Assembly (NCBI GenBank): GCA_963790325.1
Contig: CAWBNY010000002.1
Location: 124,001 to 188,000, forward strand
Length of the DNA stretch: 64,000 nucleotides
Reading direction: 5' to 3'
Source: JAXDMK01 sp963790325
GTDB lineage: Bacteria > Actinomycetota > Acidimicrobiia > Acidimicrobiales > AC-14
How positions within the stretch are numbered: position 1 is the first letter of the stretch; each line of letters opens with the position of its first letter. The notes below the pieces were generated by a model. It ran no database searches. It was not told the origin of the DNA and saw only the letters and a list, made by a program, of their open reading frames with translations. Made by a program: the position numbers and the translations under genes. Of the stretch, positions 34,677-42,580 are shown piece by piece.

Positions 34677-35552
34677 CTACCGCTCGATCGGGGCCCGGAC
34701 CAGGTTGCCCCACTCGGTCCACGAGCCGTCGTAGTTGCGGACGTTGGTGTAGCCGAGGAGGTGGGTGAGCACGAACCAGGTGTGGCTGGAGCGCTCGCCG
34801 ATCCGGCAGTAGACGATCACGTTGTCGTCGGGGCTGAGCCCGTGCTTGCCCTCGTAGAGGTCGCGGAGGAACTCGGCGTCTTTGAACGTGCCGTCGTCCT
34901 CGTTGGCCGTGGCCTTCCACGGCTGGCTCTTGGCGGTGGGGATGTGACCGCCCCGCAGGGCGCCCTCCTGGGGATACTCGGGCATGTGCAGCAGCTCCCC
35001 GGAGTACTCGCCCGGAGAGCGGACGTCGACCAGGGGGCCCTTGCCGATGTGGCCGTGGGTGTCGTCGCGGTAGGCCCGGATGGGGGCGTCGTCGCGCTCG
35101 ACGACGGGGTAGTCGGAGGGCTCCCGCTTGGGGATGTCGGTGGTGATCTCGCGACCGTCCTTGATCCACTTGGCCCGGCCGCCGTTGAGCAGGCGGACGT
35201 CGGGGTGGCCGAAGAGCTTGAACACCCACAGGGCGTAGGCGGCCCACCAGTTGAAGGCGTCGCCGTAGAACACGACGGTGGAATCGCGGCTGATCCCGTT
35301 CTTGGAGCACAGGCTGGCGAAGCCGGCGCCGTCGAGGTAGTCACGGGTGAGCTGGTCGTTGAGGTCGAGGTGCCAGTCGACCTTGATGGCGCCGGGGATG
35401 TGGCCGGTGTCGTAGAGGAGGACGTCCTCGTCGGACTCGATGACCACCACGTCGGGGTCGTCGGCGTGCTCGGCTACCCAGCCGGCGGTGACCAGCATCT
35501 CCGGGTGGGCGTACTGCTGGAGCTCGGATGCGGGATCGGCGGCAACGGCCAT
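34677..35552 (-). CDS. Thiosulfate/3-mercaptopyruvate sulfurtransferase (tandem rhodanese)
   Basis: A 291-residue two-domain rhodanese. The inactive N-domain includes VVIESDEDVLLYDTGHIPGAIKVDW; the C-domain carries the active-site loop CRIGERSSHTW, with the persulfide-forming Cys near residue 248. The loop resembles CysA/SseA actinobacterial sulfurtransferases. GAGGAGG lies just before the ATG at 35552. It is divergent from the SufE-like gene, giving a sulfur-transfer pair sharing a control region: this enzyme would load sulfane sulfur, SufE would accept it. Confidence 0.93.
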   Translation of the reverse strand: MAVAADPASELQQYAHPEMLVTAGWVAEHADDPDVVVIESDEDVLLYDTGHIPGAIKVDWHLDLNDQLTRDYLDGAGFASLCSKNGISRDSTVVFYGDAFNWWAAYALWVFKLFGHPDVRLLNGGRAKWIKDGREITTDIPKREPSDYPVVERDDAPIRAYRDDTHGHIGKGPLVDVRSPGEYSGELLHMPEYPQEGALRGGHIPTAKSQPWKATANEDDGTFKDAEFLRDLYEGKHGLSPDDNVIVYCRIGERSSHTWFVLTHLLGYTNVRNYDGSWTEWGNLVRAPIER

Positions 35553-35655
35553 GTGGCCTCCTCGGGGTCGATCGTCGGATTCCCGACCAATGTAGTCGAC
35601 TATGTTGCTAATTGGCGCGGGCGCCGTGGGAAACTGGACCGATGGGAGACCGTTC

Positions 35656-36117
35656 GTGACCACGCCCGCCCTGCAGCGCATCGTCGACCTCTTCGGGGGC
35701 GCCCCCAAGGAGCTGCGCACCCAGGCCCTGCTCGAGTACTCCCGCAAGGTGCCGCCCCTGCCCGAGCGCTACGCCGACCATCCCGAGCTCCTGGAGGCGG
35801 TGCCCGAGTGCCAGACGCCGTTCTTCCTGGCCACCGAGCTCGACGACGACGAGCGGGTCCACCTGTTCTTCAAGGTCCCGGCCGAGTCGCCCACCACCCG
35901 CGGGTTCGCGGGGATCCTGCTGGCCGGCCTCGACGGAGCGTCCGCCACCGACGTCCTGGCCACGCCCGCCGACTTCTACGCCAAGATGGGCCTGGCCGAG
36001 GTCATCTCGTCGCTCCGGCTGCGGGGCATGTCGGCCATCCTGGGTCGCGTGAAGCGCCAGGTCGGCGTCGCCGTCGCCGCCCGCCAGGCTCCGGCCGGGG
36101 GCGAGACGGCCGTCTGA
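35656..36117 (+). CDS. sufE: SufE-family sulfur acceptor protein
   Basis: A 153-residue SufE/CsdE-like protein. The acceptor Cys lies in VPECQTPFFLATEL; SPTTRGFAGILLAGLDGAS and YAKMGLAEVISSLRLRGMSAIL are the conserved fold segments. It takes sulfur from a cysteine desulfurase or rhodanese for iron-sulfur assembly. GTG start at 35656. It is transcribed away from the sulfurtransferase gene, a common actinobacterial arrangement. Confidence 0.92.
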   Translation: MTTPALQRIVDLFGGAPKELRTQALLEYSRKVPPLPERYADHPELLEAVPECQTPFFLATELDDDERVHLFFKVPAESPTTRGFAGILLAGLDGASATDVLATPADFYAKMGLAEVISSLRLRGMSAILGRVKRQVGVAVAARQAPAGGETAV

Positions 36118-36124
36118 GGTCTTC

Positions 36125-36163
36125 GTGTCGCGCCGCGGTCGCCCGGCGAGCGCTCCGCGACAC
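36125..36163. terminator. Inverted repeat between convergent sufE and AlkA-like genes
   Basis: GTGTCGCG (36125-36132) and CGCGACAC (36156-36163) form an eight-base stem, with the inner 23 bases able to pair partly. Likely a bidirectional terminator. Confidence 0.5.
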
Positions 36164-36186
36164 CGGACACCCGACGGGCGCACGGC

Positions 36187-36828
36187 TCAGTCCCAGATGA
36201 AGGGGCCGTCGACCACGCGCCAGCAGTACCAGGCCGCGATCGAGCGGTAAGGGCGGTAGACCTCGCCGGCGGCGGCCAGGGCGGCCGGGGTGGGCGGCTC
36301 CGCCATCCCCTGCATCCGCCCGAAGCCGACCCGGACGCCGAGGTCGCCGGTGGGCCACACGTCGGGCCGGTTGAGCTGGAAGATGAGGAACATCTGCGCC
36401 GTCCACGGCCCGATGCCCCGCACCGTCACCAGCCGGGCCACGATCTCGTCGTCCGACATCCGGCTCCAACCCCGGAGGGGAACGGTGCGGTCGAGGGCCC
36501 TGGCCGCCAGGTCCTGGATCGACGCCACCTTGGCCGCCGACAGGCCCACGCTCCGAAGGACGTCCTCCGGCGTGGTCGCCACCGCGGCGGGGGTCGGGCG
36601 GCCGCCGTAGAGGGCGGCGAAACGGCCGTGGATGGCCGCCGCCGCCTTCCCCGCCAGCTGCTGGAAGCAGATCGAGCGGGCCAGGGCGCCGAACGCCCCG
36701 CCCGCGGCCCGGCCCCGGACCAGGCGGCACGGACCGTCGGTCGCGATCACCGCCGCCAGCCGGGGGTCGGCGGCGGAGAGGGCGGCGCAGGCGTCGGCCC
36801 ACCGATCGGTCGGAGCCATCGGCGTCAT
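36187..36828 (-). CDS. AlkA-type DNA-3-methyladenine glycosylase (HhH-GPD)
   Basis: A 213-residue base-excision repair glycosylase. The helix-hairpin-helix and catalytic Asp are in VRGIGPWTAQMFLIFQLNRPDVWPTGDLGV, preceded by SICFQQLAGKAAAAIHGRF. It is the single-domain form without the N-terminal Ada methyltransferase or TATA-like domain. It removes alkylated purines. The start is one of two ATGs three codons apart (36828 or 36819). It is divergent from the MerR regulator gene by 48 bases, which hold the merR promoter. Confidence 0.92.
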   Translation of the reverse strand: MTPMAPTDRWADACAALSAADPRLAAVIATDGPCRLVRGRAAGGAFGALARSICFQQLAGKAAAAIHGRFAALYGGRPTPAAVATTPEDVLRSVGLSAAKVASIQDLAARALDRTVPLRGWSRMSDDEIVARLVTVRGIGPWTAQMFLIFQLNRPDVWPTGDLGVRVGFGRMQGMAEPPTPAALAAAGEVYRPYRSIAAWYCWRVVDGPFIWD

Positions 36829-36840
36829 TCTCACCTGAAC

Positions 36841-36869
36841 CTGACCTCGGGAGCGATCGCTCCTAGAAT
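36841..36869 (+). promoter_or_regulatory. merR promoter with dyad in the spacer
   Basis: A -35-like CTGACC (36841-36846), a 17-base spacer and a -10-like TAGAAT (36864-36869) lie just before the ATG at 36877, so the message would be leaderless. The spacer ends in a perfect 14-base palindrome, GGAGCGATCGCTCC (36850-36863), the position where MerR-family proteins bind. A near-identical dyad lies before menB. Confidence 0.6.
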
Positions 36870-36876
36870 GATCACT

Positions 36877-37644
36877 ATGAAGATGCGGGTGGAGGAACTG
36901 GCGCTCCAGGCCGACGTCTCCGTCGACACCGTCCGCTTCTACCAGAAGCAGCGCCTCCTCCCGCCGCCGGGCCGGGACGGGCGCCTGGCCTGGTACAACG
37001 AGGACCACCTCGAGCGCATCGCCCGCATCAAGGAGCTCCAGCGCCGGGGCTTCACCCTGGCCGTCATCCGCCGTTTCCTCTCCGGCGAGCTCGACCCGGC
37101 CGACGAGCGGCTGGCGGCGGCGGTGGTCGAGGCGGGCGACGAGGACGCCGCCGGCAACGGAGAGGCCGAGACCTTCGACCTCGACGGGCTGGCCGCCCGG
37201 GTGGGCGTCCCCACCCCCATCCTCGAGTCACTGGTGCGGGAGGGGATGCTCGTCCCCCGCCTCCACCAGGGCGAGGCCCGGTTCGGCCCCGACGACGTCA
37301 CCGTCCTCACCGCCGGCCTGCGCCTGCTGGAGGCCGGCCTCCCCCTGCCCGAGGTCTTCGACCTCGCCCGCCGCTTCCACACCCTCAGCCGGGAGGTCGC
37401 CACCCAGGCGGTGGAGCTGTTCGACACCTACGTCCGCAAGCCGCTGCGGGCCCAGGAGCTCGACGAGGCGGCCAAGGCCGAGCGCATGGTCGAGACCTTC
37501 CGCACCCTGATGCCGGCGGTCGGCGACTTGGTGTCGTCGCACTTCCGCCGCATCCTCCTGCAGGTGGCGCAGGAGCACCTGGAGGCGGTGGGCGACCCGG
37601 CCGAGATCGCGGCCGCCGCGGCCGGCGACGGGTGGTCCCAGTGA
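36877..37644 (+). CDS. MerR-family transcriptional regulator
   Basis: A 255-residue MerR regulator. The winged helix is VEELALQADVSVDTVRFYQKQRLLPPPGRDGRLAWYNEDHLERIARIKELQRRGFTLAVIRRFL (in several pieces, about 3-68); a long C-terminal all-helical sensor domain follows with no Cys cluster, so a metal sensor is unlikely. Its stop overlaps the menG start (GTGA), making it the first gene of menG-menF-cupin-methyltransferase. It probably binds the dyad in its own promoter and the similar one before menB, coordinating menaquinone synthesis. Confidence 0.9.
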   Translation: MKMRVEELALQADVSVDTVRFYQKQRLLPPPGRDGRLAWYNEDHLERIARIKELQRRGFTLAVIRRFLSGELDPADERLAAAVVEAGDEDAAGNGEAETFDLDGLAARVGVPTPILESLVREGMLVPRLHQGEARFGPDDVTVLTAGLRLLEAGLPLPEVFDLARRFHTLSREVATQAVELFDTYVRKPLRAQELDEAAKAERMVETFRTLMPAVGDLVSSHFRRILLQVAQEHLEAVGDPAEIAAAAAGDGWSQ

Positions 37645-38336
37645 GCCTGCCCCAGGGGGACGACAAGGTGCGGGCCGTCGACGACATGTTCGACGCCATC
37701 GCCCCCCGCTACGACGCCCTCAACCGCATCCTCACCCTGGGCATGGACGTCGCCTGGCGGAAGAAGACGGTGCGATCGTTGGGGCTGCCGCCGGGATCGG
37801 TCGTCCTCGACCTGGCCTGCGGGACGGGCGAGCTGTGCCGGCTGCTTTCCGACGCCGGCCACCACCCGGTCGGGGTCGACCGCTCGGCGGGGATGCTGGC
37901 CGCGGCCCGCACGTCGGCGCCCCTGCTCCGGGGCGACGCCCTGGCCCTGCCGATGGCCGACGGCACGGTGGACGGGATCGTCTGCGGCTTCGCCATCCGC
38001 AACGTCGTGGGCGTCGACCTGTTCTTCGCCGAGTGCGCCCGGGTGCTGCGCCCCGGCGGGCGGGTGGCCCTGCTGGAGGTGGCCATCCCCGACAACCGGG
38101 TCCTCCGCCTCGGCCACTCCCTCTACTTCGGAAGGATCGTGCCCCTGGTCGGTGGGCTGCTGTCCGACCGGGAGGCCTACCGCTACCTGCCCAAGTCGGT
38201 GGCCTACCTGCCGTCGGTGCCCGCGATGCTCACCATGCTGGCCGGGGCCGGCTTCTCGGGGGCCACCCGGCGGACGTTCTCCGGCGGCATCGCCCAGCTC
38301 CTCACCGGCACCCGGGCGCCGGCCGCGGCGGCGTGA
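37641..38336 (+). CDS. menG: Demethylmenaquinone methyltransferase
   Basis: A 231-residue class I SAM methyltransferase of the UbiE/MenG family: VDDMFDAIAPRYDALNRILTLGMD near the start, the SAM loop VVLDLACGTGEL (55-66), IVCGFAIRNV, and VLRPGGRVALLEVAIP. It adds the final methyl group to demethylmenaquinone. It is coupled to merR before and menF after it by GTGA overlaps. Confidence 0.94.
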   Translation: MSLPQGDDKVRAVDDMFDAIAPRYDALNRILTLGMDVAWRKKTVRSLGLPPGSVVLDLACGTGELCRLLSDAGHHPVGVDRSAGMLAAARTSAPLLRGDALALPMADGTVDGIVCGFAIRNVVGVDLFFAECARVLRPGGRVALLEVAIPDNRVLRLGHSLYFGRIVPLVGGLLSDREAYRYLPKSVAYLPSVPAMLTMLAGAGFSGATRRTFSGGIAQLLTGTRAPAAAA

Positions 38337-39571
38337 GCGCGCTGCGGGCGCCGGCCCTCACCAGCCGCACCCGTTCCCTGTCCGGCGCCCCCGACCTGCT
38401 GGCCGCCATCACCGGCGACCCCGACGGGTTCGCCTGGCTGCACGACGGGGCCGGGCTGGTGACGTCGGGGGTCGCGGCGCGGATCCGGGTGCGGACGGGC
38501 CCGGGCCGGTTGGACGAGGCCGCGGCCGAGGTGGCGGCGGTGCTGGCCGCCATCGAGTCCGACGACCCCCTGCGGGTGCCGGGCTCGGGGCCGCTGGCGG
38601 TGGGCGCCCCCGGCTTCTCCGACGGCGGGGAGGGCGACCTGGTCGTGCCCGCGGTGGTCGTCGGGGTCACGCCGCGGGGACAGGCGTGGGTGACGGAGAC
38701 CGGTTCCCAGGGGGCTCCGCCGGGCCCGCGGCCGGCGCCGTCGCCGGGGCCGTCGCGGTTCACGGTCGACGGCCACGGGTTGCGTCCCCGGTGGGGGGAG
38801 ATGGTCGACGAGGCGCTGGACCGGATCGGGCGGGGCGAGCTGTCGAAGGTGGTCCTGGCCCGGCAGGTGACGGTGGAGGCCGACCGCCCGTTCGACGTGG
38901 CCACCGTCCTCACCCGGCTCCGGGGCGGCCACCCGACCTGCTACGTCTTCGCCGCCGGGGGACTGGTGGGGGCGACGCCCGAGCTCCTGGTCCGCCGGCG
39001 GGGTGCCCTGGTCGTGTCCCGGCCCATGGCCGGCACCGCCCCCCGGGGCGACACCCTCGACGACGACCGGCGCATGGTCGCCCGCATGAAGTCCTCCACC
39101 AAGGAGGGCCGGGAGCACCGGGTGGTGGTCGACGCGGTGCGGGCGGCGTTGGAGCCGGTGTGCGAGGAGGTGTCGGCGAGCGCCCAGCCGGAGGTGGCCC
39201 GCCTGGCCACCGTCGCCCACCTGGCCACGACGGTCCTGGGCCGGCTGAAGGCCCCGTGGCCCTCGGCGCTGGCCCTGGCCGGGCTGCTCCACCCCACACC
39301 GGCGGTGGCCGGATCGCCCCGGCCGGCGGCCCTGGCCGCCATCTCCGAGCTGGAGGACCTCGACCGGGGCGGCTACTCGGGGCCCGTCGGGTGGGTCGAC
39401 AGCCGGGGCGACGGCGACTGGGCGGTGGCCCTGCGCTGCGCCCACATCGACGGTGCCGTCGCCCGCCTCTTCGCCGGGGCCGGGATCGTGGCCGGCTCCT
39501 CGGCCGGCGCGGAGTGGGCCGAGACGCAGGCCAAGCTGGAGCCCATGATGCGGGCACTGGTGCAACCGTGA
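38333..39571 (+). CDS. menF: Isochorismate synthase
   Basis: A 412-residue chorismate-utilising enzyme. The C-terminal barrel has LSKVVLARQVTVEAD, FVFAAG-like CYVFAAGGLVGATPELLV, VSRPMAGTAPRG, STKEGREHRVVVDAV and LLHPTPAVAGSPR, and GGYSGPVGWVDSRGDGDWAVALR near the end. These fit isochorismate synthase, the first step of menaquinone synthesis, and the men context supports it over anthranilate or salicylate synthases. GTG start, overlapping menG by four bases. Confidence 0.93.
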   Translation: MSALRAPALTSRTRSLSGAPDLLAAITGDPDGFAWLHDGAGLVTSGVAARIRVRTGPGRLDEAAAEVAAVLAAIESDDPLRVPGSGPLAVGAPGFSDGGEGDLVVPAVVVGVTPRGQAWVTETGSQGAPPGPRPAPSPGPSRFTVDGHGLRPRWGEMVDEALDRIGRGELSKVVLARQVTVEADRPFDVATVLTRLRGGHPTCYVFAAGGLVGATPELLVRRRGALVVSRPMAGTAPRGDTLDDDRRMVARMKSSTKEGREHRVVVDAVRAALEPVCEEVSASAQPEVARLATVAHLATTVLGRLKAPWPSALALAGLLHPTPAVAGSPRPAALAAISELEDLDRGGYSGPVGWVDSRGDGDWAVALRCAHIDGAVARLFAGAGIVAGSSAGAEWAETQAKLEPMMRALVQP

Positions 39572-39834
39572 GCGCCCGGACGGACGCCGAGGCCCGGTTC
39601 CGGCAGGAGGGGCTGTCGCCCACGTCGTGGGGCAACGGCCCCGGGGACACCTACGGCTGGCACTCGCACACCTACCACAAGGTCCTGTACTGCGTGGAGG
39701 GGAGCATCGTCTTCCACACCCGGGACGGCGATGTGGCGCTCTCGGCGGGCGATCGGCTGGACCTGCCGCCGGGGACGGAGCACGCGGCCACCGTCGGCCC
39801 GTCCGGCTGCCGGTGCCTGGAGGCGTCACGGTGA
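39568..39834 (+). CDS. Small cupin protein
   Basis: An 88-residue single cupin barrel. The metal-site residues are GWHSHTYHKVLYCVEGSIVFH (His, His and possibly a Tyr/Glu variant) and LPPGTEHAATVGPSG (His). The role is unknown; small cupins may bind metal or quinol-like compounds. Its start overlaps menF and its end overlaps the methyltransferase by GTGA, so it is translated as part of the menaquinone operon. Confidence 0.82.
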   Translation: MSARTDAEARFRQEGLSPTSWGNGPGDTYGWHSHTYHKVLYCVEGSIVFHTRDGDVALSAGDRLDLPPGTEHAATVGPSGCRCLEASR

Positions 39835-40493
39835 CCGTCGTGCGGGAGGACCTGGAGGCGTACGCGGTCGCCCGCTCCAGCCCGGAGGCGCCCTGGCTGG
39901 CGGCGCTGGCGGCCGAGACCCGGGAGGTGTCGGAGGCCCACGGGATGATGGTGGGAGTCCTCGAGGGCCGGTTCCTGGAGCTCCTGGTCTTCATGACCGG
40001 CGCCCGCCGGGTGCTGGAGATCGGGACGTTCACCGGGTACTCGGCCCTGTCGATGGCCGCCGCCCTGCCGCCGGACGGGCGGGTCGTCACCTGCGACATC
40101 GACCCCGCCACCAACGAGGTGGCCCGCCGGCACGCAGCCGCCAGCCCGTTCGGCGACCGGATCGAGTTCCGCCTGGGGCCGGCCCTGGAGACCCTGGCCG
40201 GGCTGGACGGGCCGTTCGACCTGGTCTTCATCGACGCCGACAAGGAGTCGTACCTGGCCTACTACCAGGCGGTCCTGCCCAAGCTGGCCGACCGGGGCGT
40301 GATCGTGGTCGACAACGTGCTGTGGAGCGGGCGGGTGCTCGACCCGGCCGACGAGTCGGCCGCCACCGTCGCCATCCGGGCGTTCAACGACTTCGTGGCG
40401 GCCGATCCCCGGGTGGTGTGCGTGATGCTCACCGTCCGCGACGGGGTCACGTTGGTTCGTCGGGCTCCGTCTCCGGCGGCTGCTCCCAGTTGA
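39831..40493 (+). CDS. Class I SAM O-methyltransferase (catechol/caffeoyl-CoA type)
   Basis: A 220-residue O-methyltransferase_3 family protein: RRVLEIGTFTGYSALSMAAAL (SAM loop), VVTCDIDP, and the metal-binding FDLVFIDADKESYLAYYQ and VVDNVLWSGRV. Members methylate vicinal diols with a divalent metal; in the men operon it may act on a quinol-like compound or on an unrelated metabolite. GTG start overlaps the cupin gene. Its last 47 bases overlap the convergent acidic small gene. Confidence 0.9.
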   Translation: MTVVREDLEAYAVARSSPEAPWLAALAAETREVSEAHGMMVGVLEGRFLELLVFMTGARRVLEIGTFTGYSALSMAAALPPDGRVVTCDIDPATNEVARRHAAASPFGDRIEFRLGPALETLAGLDGPFDLVFIDADKESYLAYYQAVLPKLADRGVIVVDNVLWSGRVLDPADESAATVAIRAFNDFVAADPRVVCVMLTVRDGVTLVRRAPSPAAAPS

Positions 40494-40677
40494 CGTCGAA
40501 GCCGAGCAGGGCGTGGAACCGGTCGAGCATCTCGTCCTCGTCGAGCTCGTGGATGTTCTTCCGCTTGGGGTCGTAGACCTCGGCGGCCACGTCGAGCGTC
40601 TGGTCGACCAGCCACGTGTCCATCTCGTTGCGGAGCTGTTCGAGGTGGTCGTCGTCGTCTGAGCTATTGGGGGGCAT
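40447..40677 (-). CDS. Small acidic hypothetical protein
   Basis: A 76-residue very acidic protein (DDDDHLEQLRNEMDTWLVDQ; HELDEDEMLDRFHALLGFDV; PPETEPDEPT tail) with GAGGACGG before its ATG. No recognised family; the helical middle may be a protein-interaction segment. It overlaps the end of the methyltransferase gene by 47 bases on the opposite strand. Confidence 0.65.
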   Translation of the reverse strand: MPPNSSDDDDHLEQLRNEMDTWLVDQTLDVAAEVYDPKRKNIHELDEDEMLDRFHALLGFDVNWEQPPETEPDEPT

Positions 40678-40713
40678 CGCTTTCCGTCCTCCTGCGGGCC
40701 AGTATGTCCCCCT

Positions 40714-41139
40714 ATGACCAATTGGGGCGAGGGTCTGTCCGAGGTGGCCAAGACGGAGATGGATTCGGTGCTCACCGTGGCGGTGACGTTCGCCGAGAAG
40801 ATGCTCGAAGGCCAGGGGGCGTTCTACCCCTACGCGGTGAAGCTCACCGAGGCGGGCCAGACGGAGATGGTGACCGCCCCCGCCGGCGCCGACGACGCCC
40901 TGGCCGCCCTCGTCGCCGCCCTGGCCGCGCAGCGCTTCGAGCTGCGGGCGGGGGCGGTGGTGGCGGCGGTGCACTTCGAGTCGATCGACTCGGACGCGGT
41001 GCGGGTGGACCTGGAGCACCGCGACGGGGCGGCGTTGACCCTCGTCCGCCCGTACTCGAGGAAGAAGGTCCGCAAGAAGAAGATCGAGTGGGGCGAGATG
41101 CAGTCGATGGTCGTCGACCCCAAGATCTGGGGTGCCTGA
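40714..41139 (+). CDS. Hypothetical protein
   Basis: A 141-residue soluble protein of unknown function, start ATG at 40714. An N-terminal amphipathic helix (EVAKTEMDSVLTVAVTFAEKMLE) is followed by alternating strands and an Ala-rich helix (DDALAALVAALAAQRF), then a Lys-rich segment RPYSRKKVRKKKIEW near the end that might contact nucleic acid. Divergent from the acidic small gene by 36 bases. Confidence 0.7.
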   Translation: MTNWGEGLSEVAKTEMDSVLTVAVTFAEKMLEGQGAFYPYAVKLTEAGQTEMVTAPAGADDALAALVAALAAQRFELRAGAVVAAVHFESIDSDAVRVDLEHRDGAALTLVRPYSRKKVRKKKIEWGEMQSMVVDPKIWGA

Positions 41140-41147
41140 GGCCAGCT

Positions 41148-42335
41148 TCAAACCGCCGCTGCGGCCCGCTCTCGTAACAGGGTCACCGCCACCAGGGGGA
41201 ACACGACCACCGACAGCAATCCCGCCGACACCAGGGCGGCGCCGGTGACCGGGGTGATCTCGCCCAGGGCGACGCCGATCTCGGCCGCGGTGACCAGGAA
41301 GGGCAGCGACGTCGCCTGCAACAGCCCGGCCGCCACCGCCTGCCGGCGGCCGACCGTCCGGGCGTAGAGCAGGGCGGGCACGCCCCGCACCACCAGCAGC
41401 CCGGCCAGGAAGAGCGGCACCCGGGCCAGGGCCGAGGGCGAGTCCATCAACGCCTCCAGGTCGAACCGCAGCCCGCTGGACACGAAGAACACGGGCACGA
41501 CGAACCCGTAGCCGATCGCCTCCAGCTTCACCCGGAAGTTCGGGTGGGTGACGGTGTCCCGGTCGACCATGTTGAGGATGGCCCCGGCCAGGAACGCGCC
41601 CAGGATCGTCTCCAGGCCCAACCGGCCGGCCAGGGCCACGAACCCCACCAGCAACAGCACCGCGATCCGCACCCGGATCTCGGCGGTGGTGTCCTGCAGC
41701 CGGAGGATGACCATGTCGAGGCGGGCGATGCGCTCCAACCGGGCCAGGGCGACCACCGTCACCACCGCCAGGACGGCGAACAGTCCCAGCAGGACCAGCT
41801 TTCCGCCGATCCCACCCTCGGTCTCGGAGAACAGGAGCGAGAGGAGGACCACCGCCGCGAAGTCGGCCACCGACGCCCCCGCGATCGTGAGCTGCCCCAC
41901 CGGCGCTTCCGCCCGCCCGGCGTCCTTCAGCACCGGCACCACCAGGCCGAGCGACGTCGCCGACAGCGCCACCGCGATGAGCAGCGGCGACCTCACCCAC
42001 CCCACCGCCCCGAAGGCGAGGCCGACCACCACCCCCAGGGCCAGGGTCAGCCCGAAGCCGATTCCGGCGGTCCTGAGGATCGGGCCCCGGAGCTTGGCCA
42101 CGTCGATCTCCAGTCCGGCCAGGAACAGGAGGAACGCCAGGCCGATGAGGGCCAGCACCTGCACCGGGACGTCGATCTCGACCCAGCCGAGGACGGCGGG
42201 ACCGACGACGATCCCGGCCACGATCTCGAGCACCACCGCCGGCACCCGGACGGCCGGCACCAGGCCCACCAGCAGCGGCGCCGACACCGCGATCACGGCC
42301 ACGACCAGCAGGTTCCCGAAGGAGAGGTCGGTCAC
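41148..42335 (-). CDS. Kef/CPA2-type cation:proton antiporter
   Basis: A 395-residue membrane protein with about 12 hydrophobic helices of the Na+/H+ exchanger (CPA2) family: VPAVVLEIVAGIVVGPAVLGWVEI, FLLFLAGLEIDV, SATSLGLVVPVLKDAG and the core GASVADFAAVVLLSLLF with the ion-binding Asp. There is no C-terminal TrkA-N domain, so it is not a gated KefB/C. It would exchange K+ or Na+ for protons. It is coupled by GTGA to a 53-residue upstream ORF. Confidence 0.9.
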   Translation of the reverse strand: MTDLSFGNLLVVAVIAVSAPLLVGLVPAVRVPAVVLEIVAGIVVGPAVLGWVEIDVPVQVLALIGLAFLLFLAGLEIDVAKLRGPILRTAGIGFGLTLALGVVVGLAFGAVGWVRSPLLIAVALSATSLGLVVPVLKDAGRAEAPVGQLTIAGASVADFAAVVLLSLLFSETEGGIGGKLVLLGLFAVLAVVTVVALARLERIARLDMVILRLQDTTAEIRVRIAVLLLVGFVALAGRLGLETILGAFLAGAILNMVDRDTVTHPNFRVKLEAIGYGFVVPVFFVSSGLRFDLEALMDSPSALARVPLFLAGLLVVRGVPALLYARTVGRRQAVAAGLLQATSLPFLVTAAEIGVALGEITPVTGAALVSAGLLSVVVFPLVAVTLLRERAAAAV

Positions 42336-42493
42336 GGCCGGTAGGCCGGGGCCAGGGCGACCGTCACCACGATGGGGCGGGCGGCGGCGTCGGTGAAGGA
42401 CGCGATCGTGTTCAGCCCCACGCCCCCGGGCAGGTCGGCGTAGGCGTCGGCCGGGTCGATGTCGTCGCAGGCCACCGGGAGCAACTGCCGCAC
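42332..42493 (-). CDS. Short ORF upstream of and coupled to the antiporter
   Basis: A 53-residue frame, GTG at 42493 with GGAGGA ten bases upstream, ending in a TGA that overlaps the antiporter GTG. It reads MRQLLPVACDDIDPADAYAD then a glycine-rich turn and PIVVTVALAPAYRP; an in-frame stop precedes the GTG, so it is not a shadow of a longer frame. Third positions are GC-rich, as in real genes here. Possibly a small soluble accessory or leader peptide. Confidence 0.5.
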   Translation of the reverse strand: MRQLLPVACDDIDPADAYADLPGGVGLNTIASFTDAAARPIVVTVALAPAYRP

Positions 42494-42550
42494 GGGTCAC
42501 AGTCCTCCGGGGCGGCGGCGCGTTACGGCGTGCCGGCCGGCTCGCGCCCG

Positions 42551-42570
42551 GTGGGCCGCCGTCGGCCCAC
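42551..42570 (-). terminator. Hairpin downstream of menD
   Basis: GTGGGCC-GCCGTC-GGCCCAC, a seven-base stem with a six-base loop, 11 bases after the menD stop on the minus strand and before the short ORF and antiporter. It probably separates the two transcripts. Confidence 0.5.
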
Positions 42571-42580
42571 CCCCGCCGGC

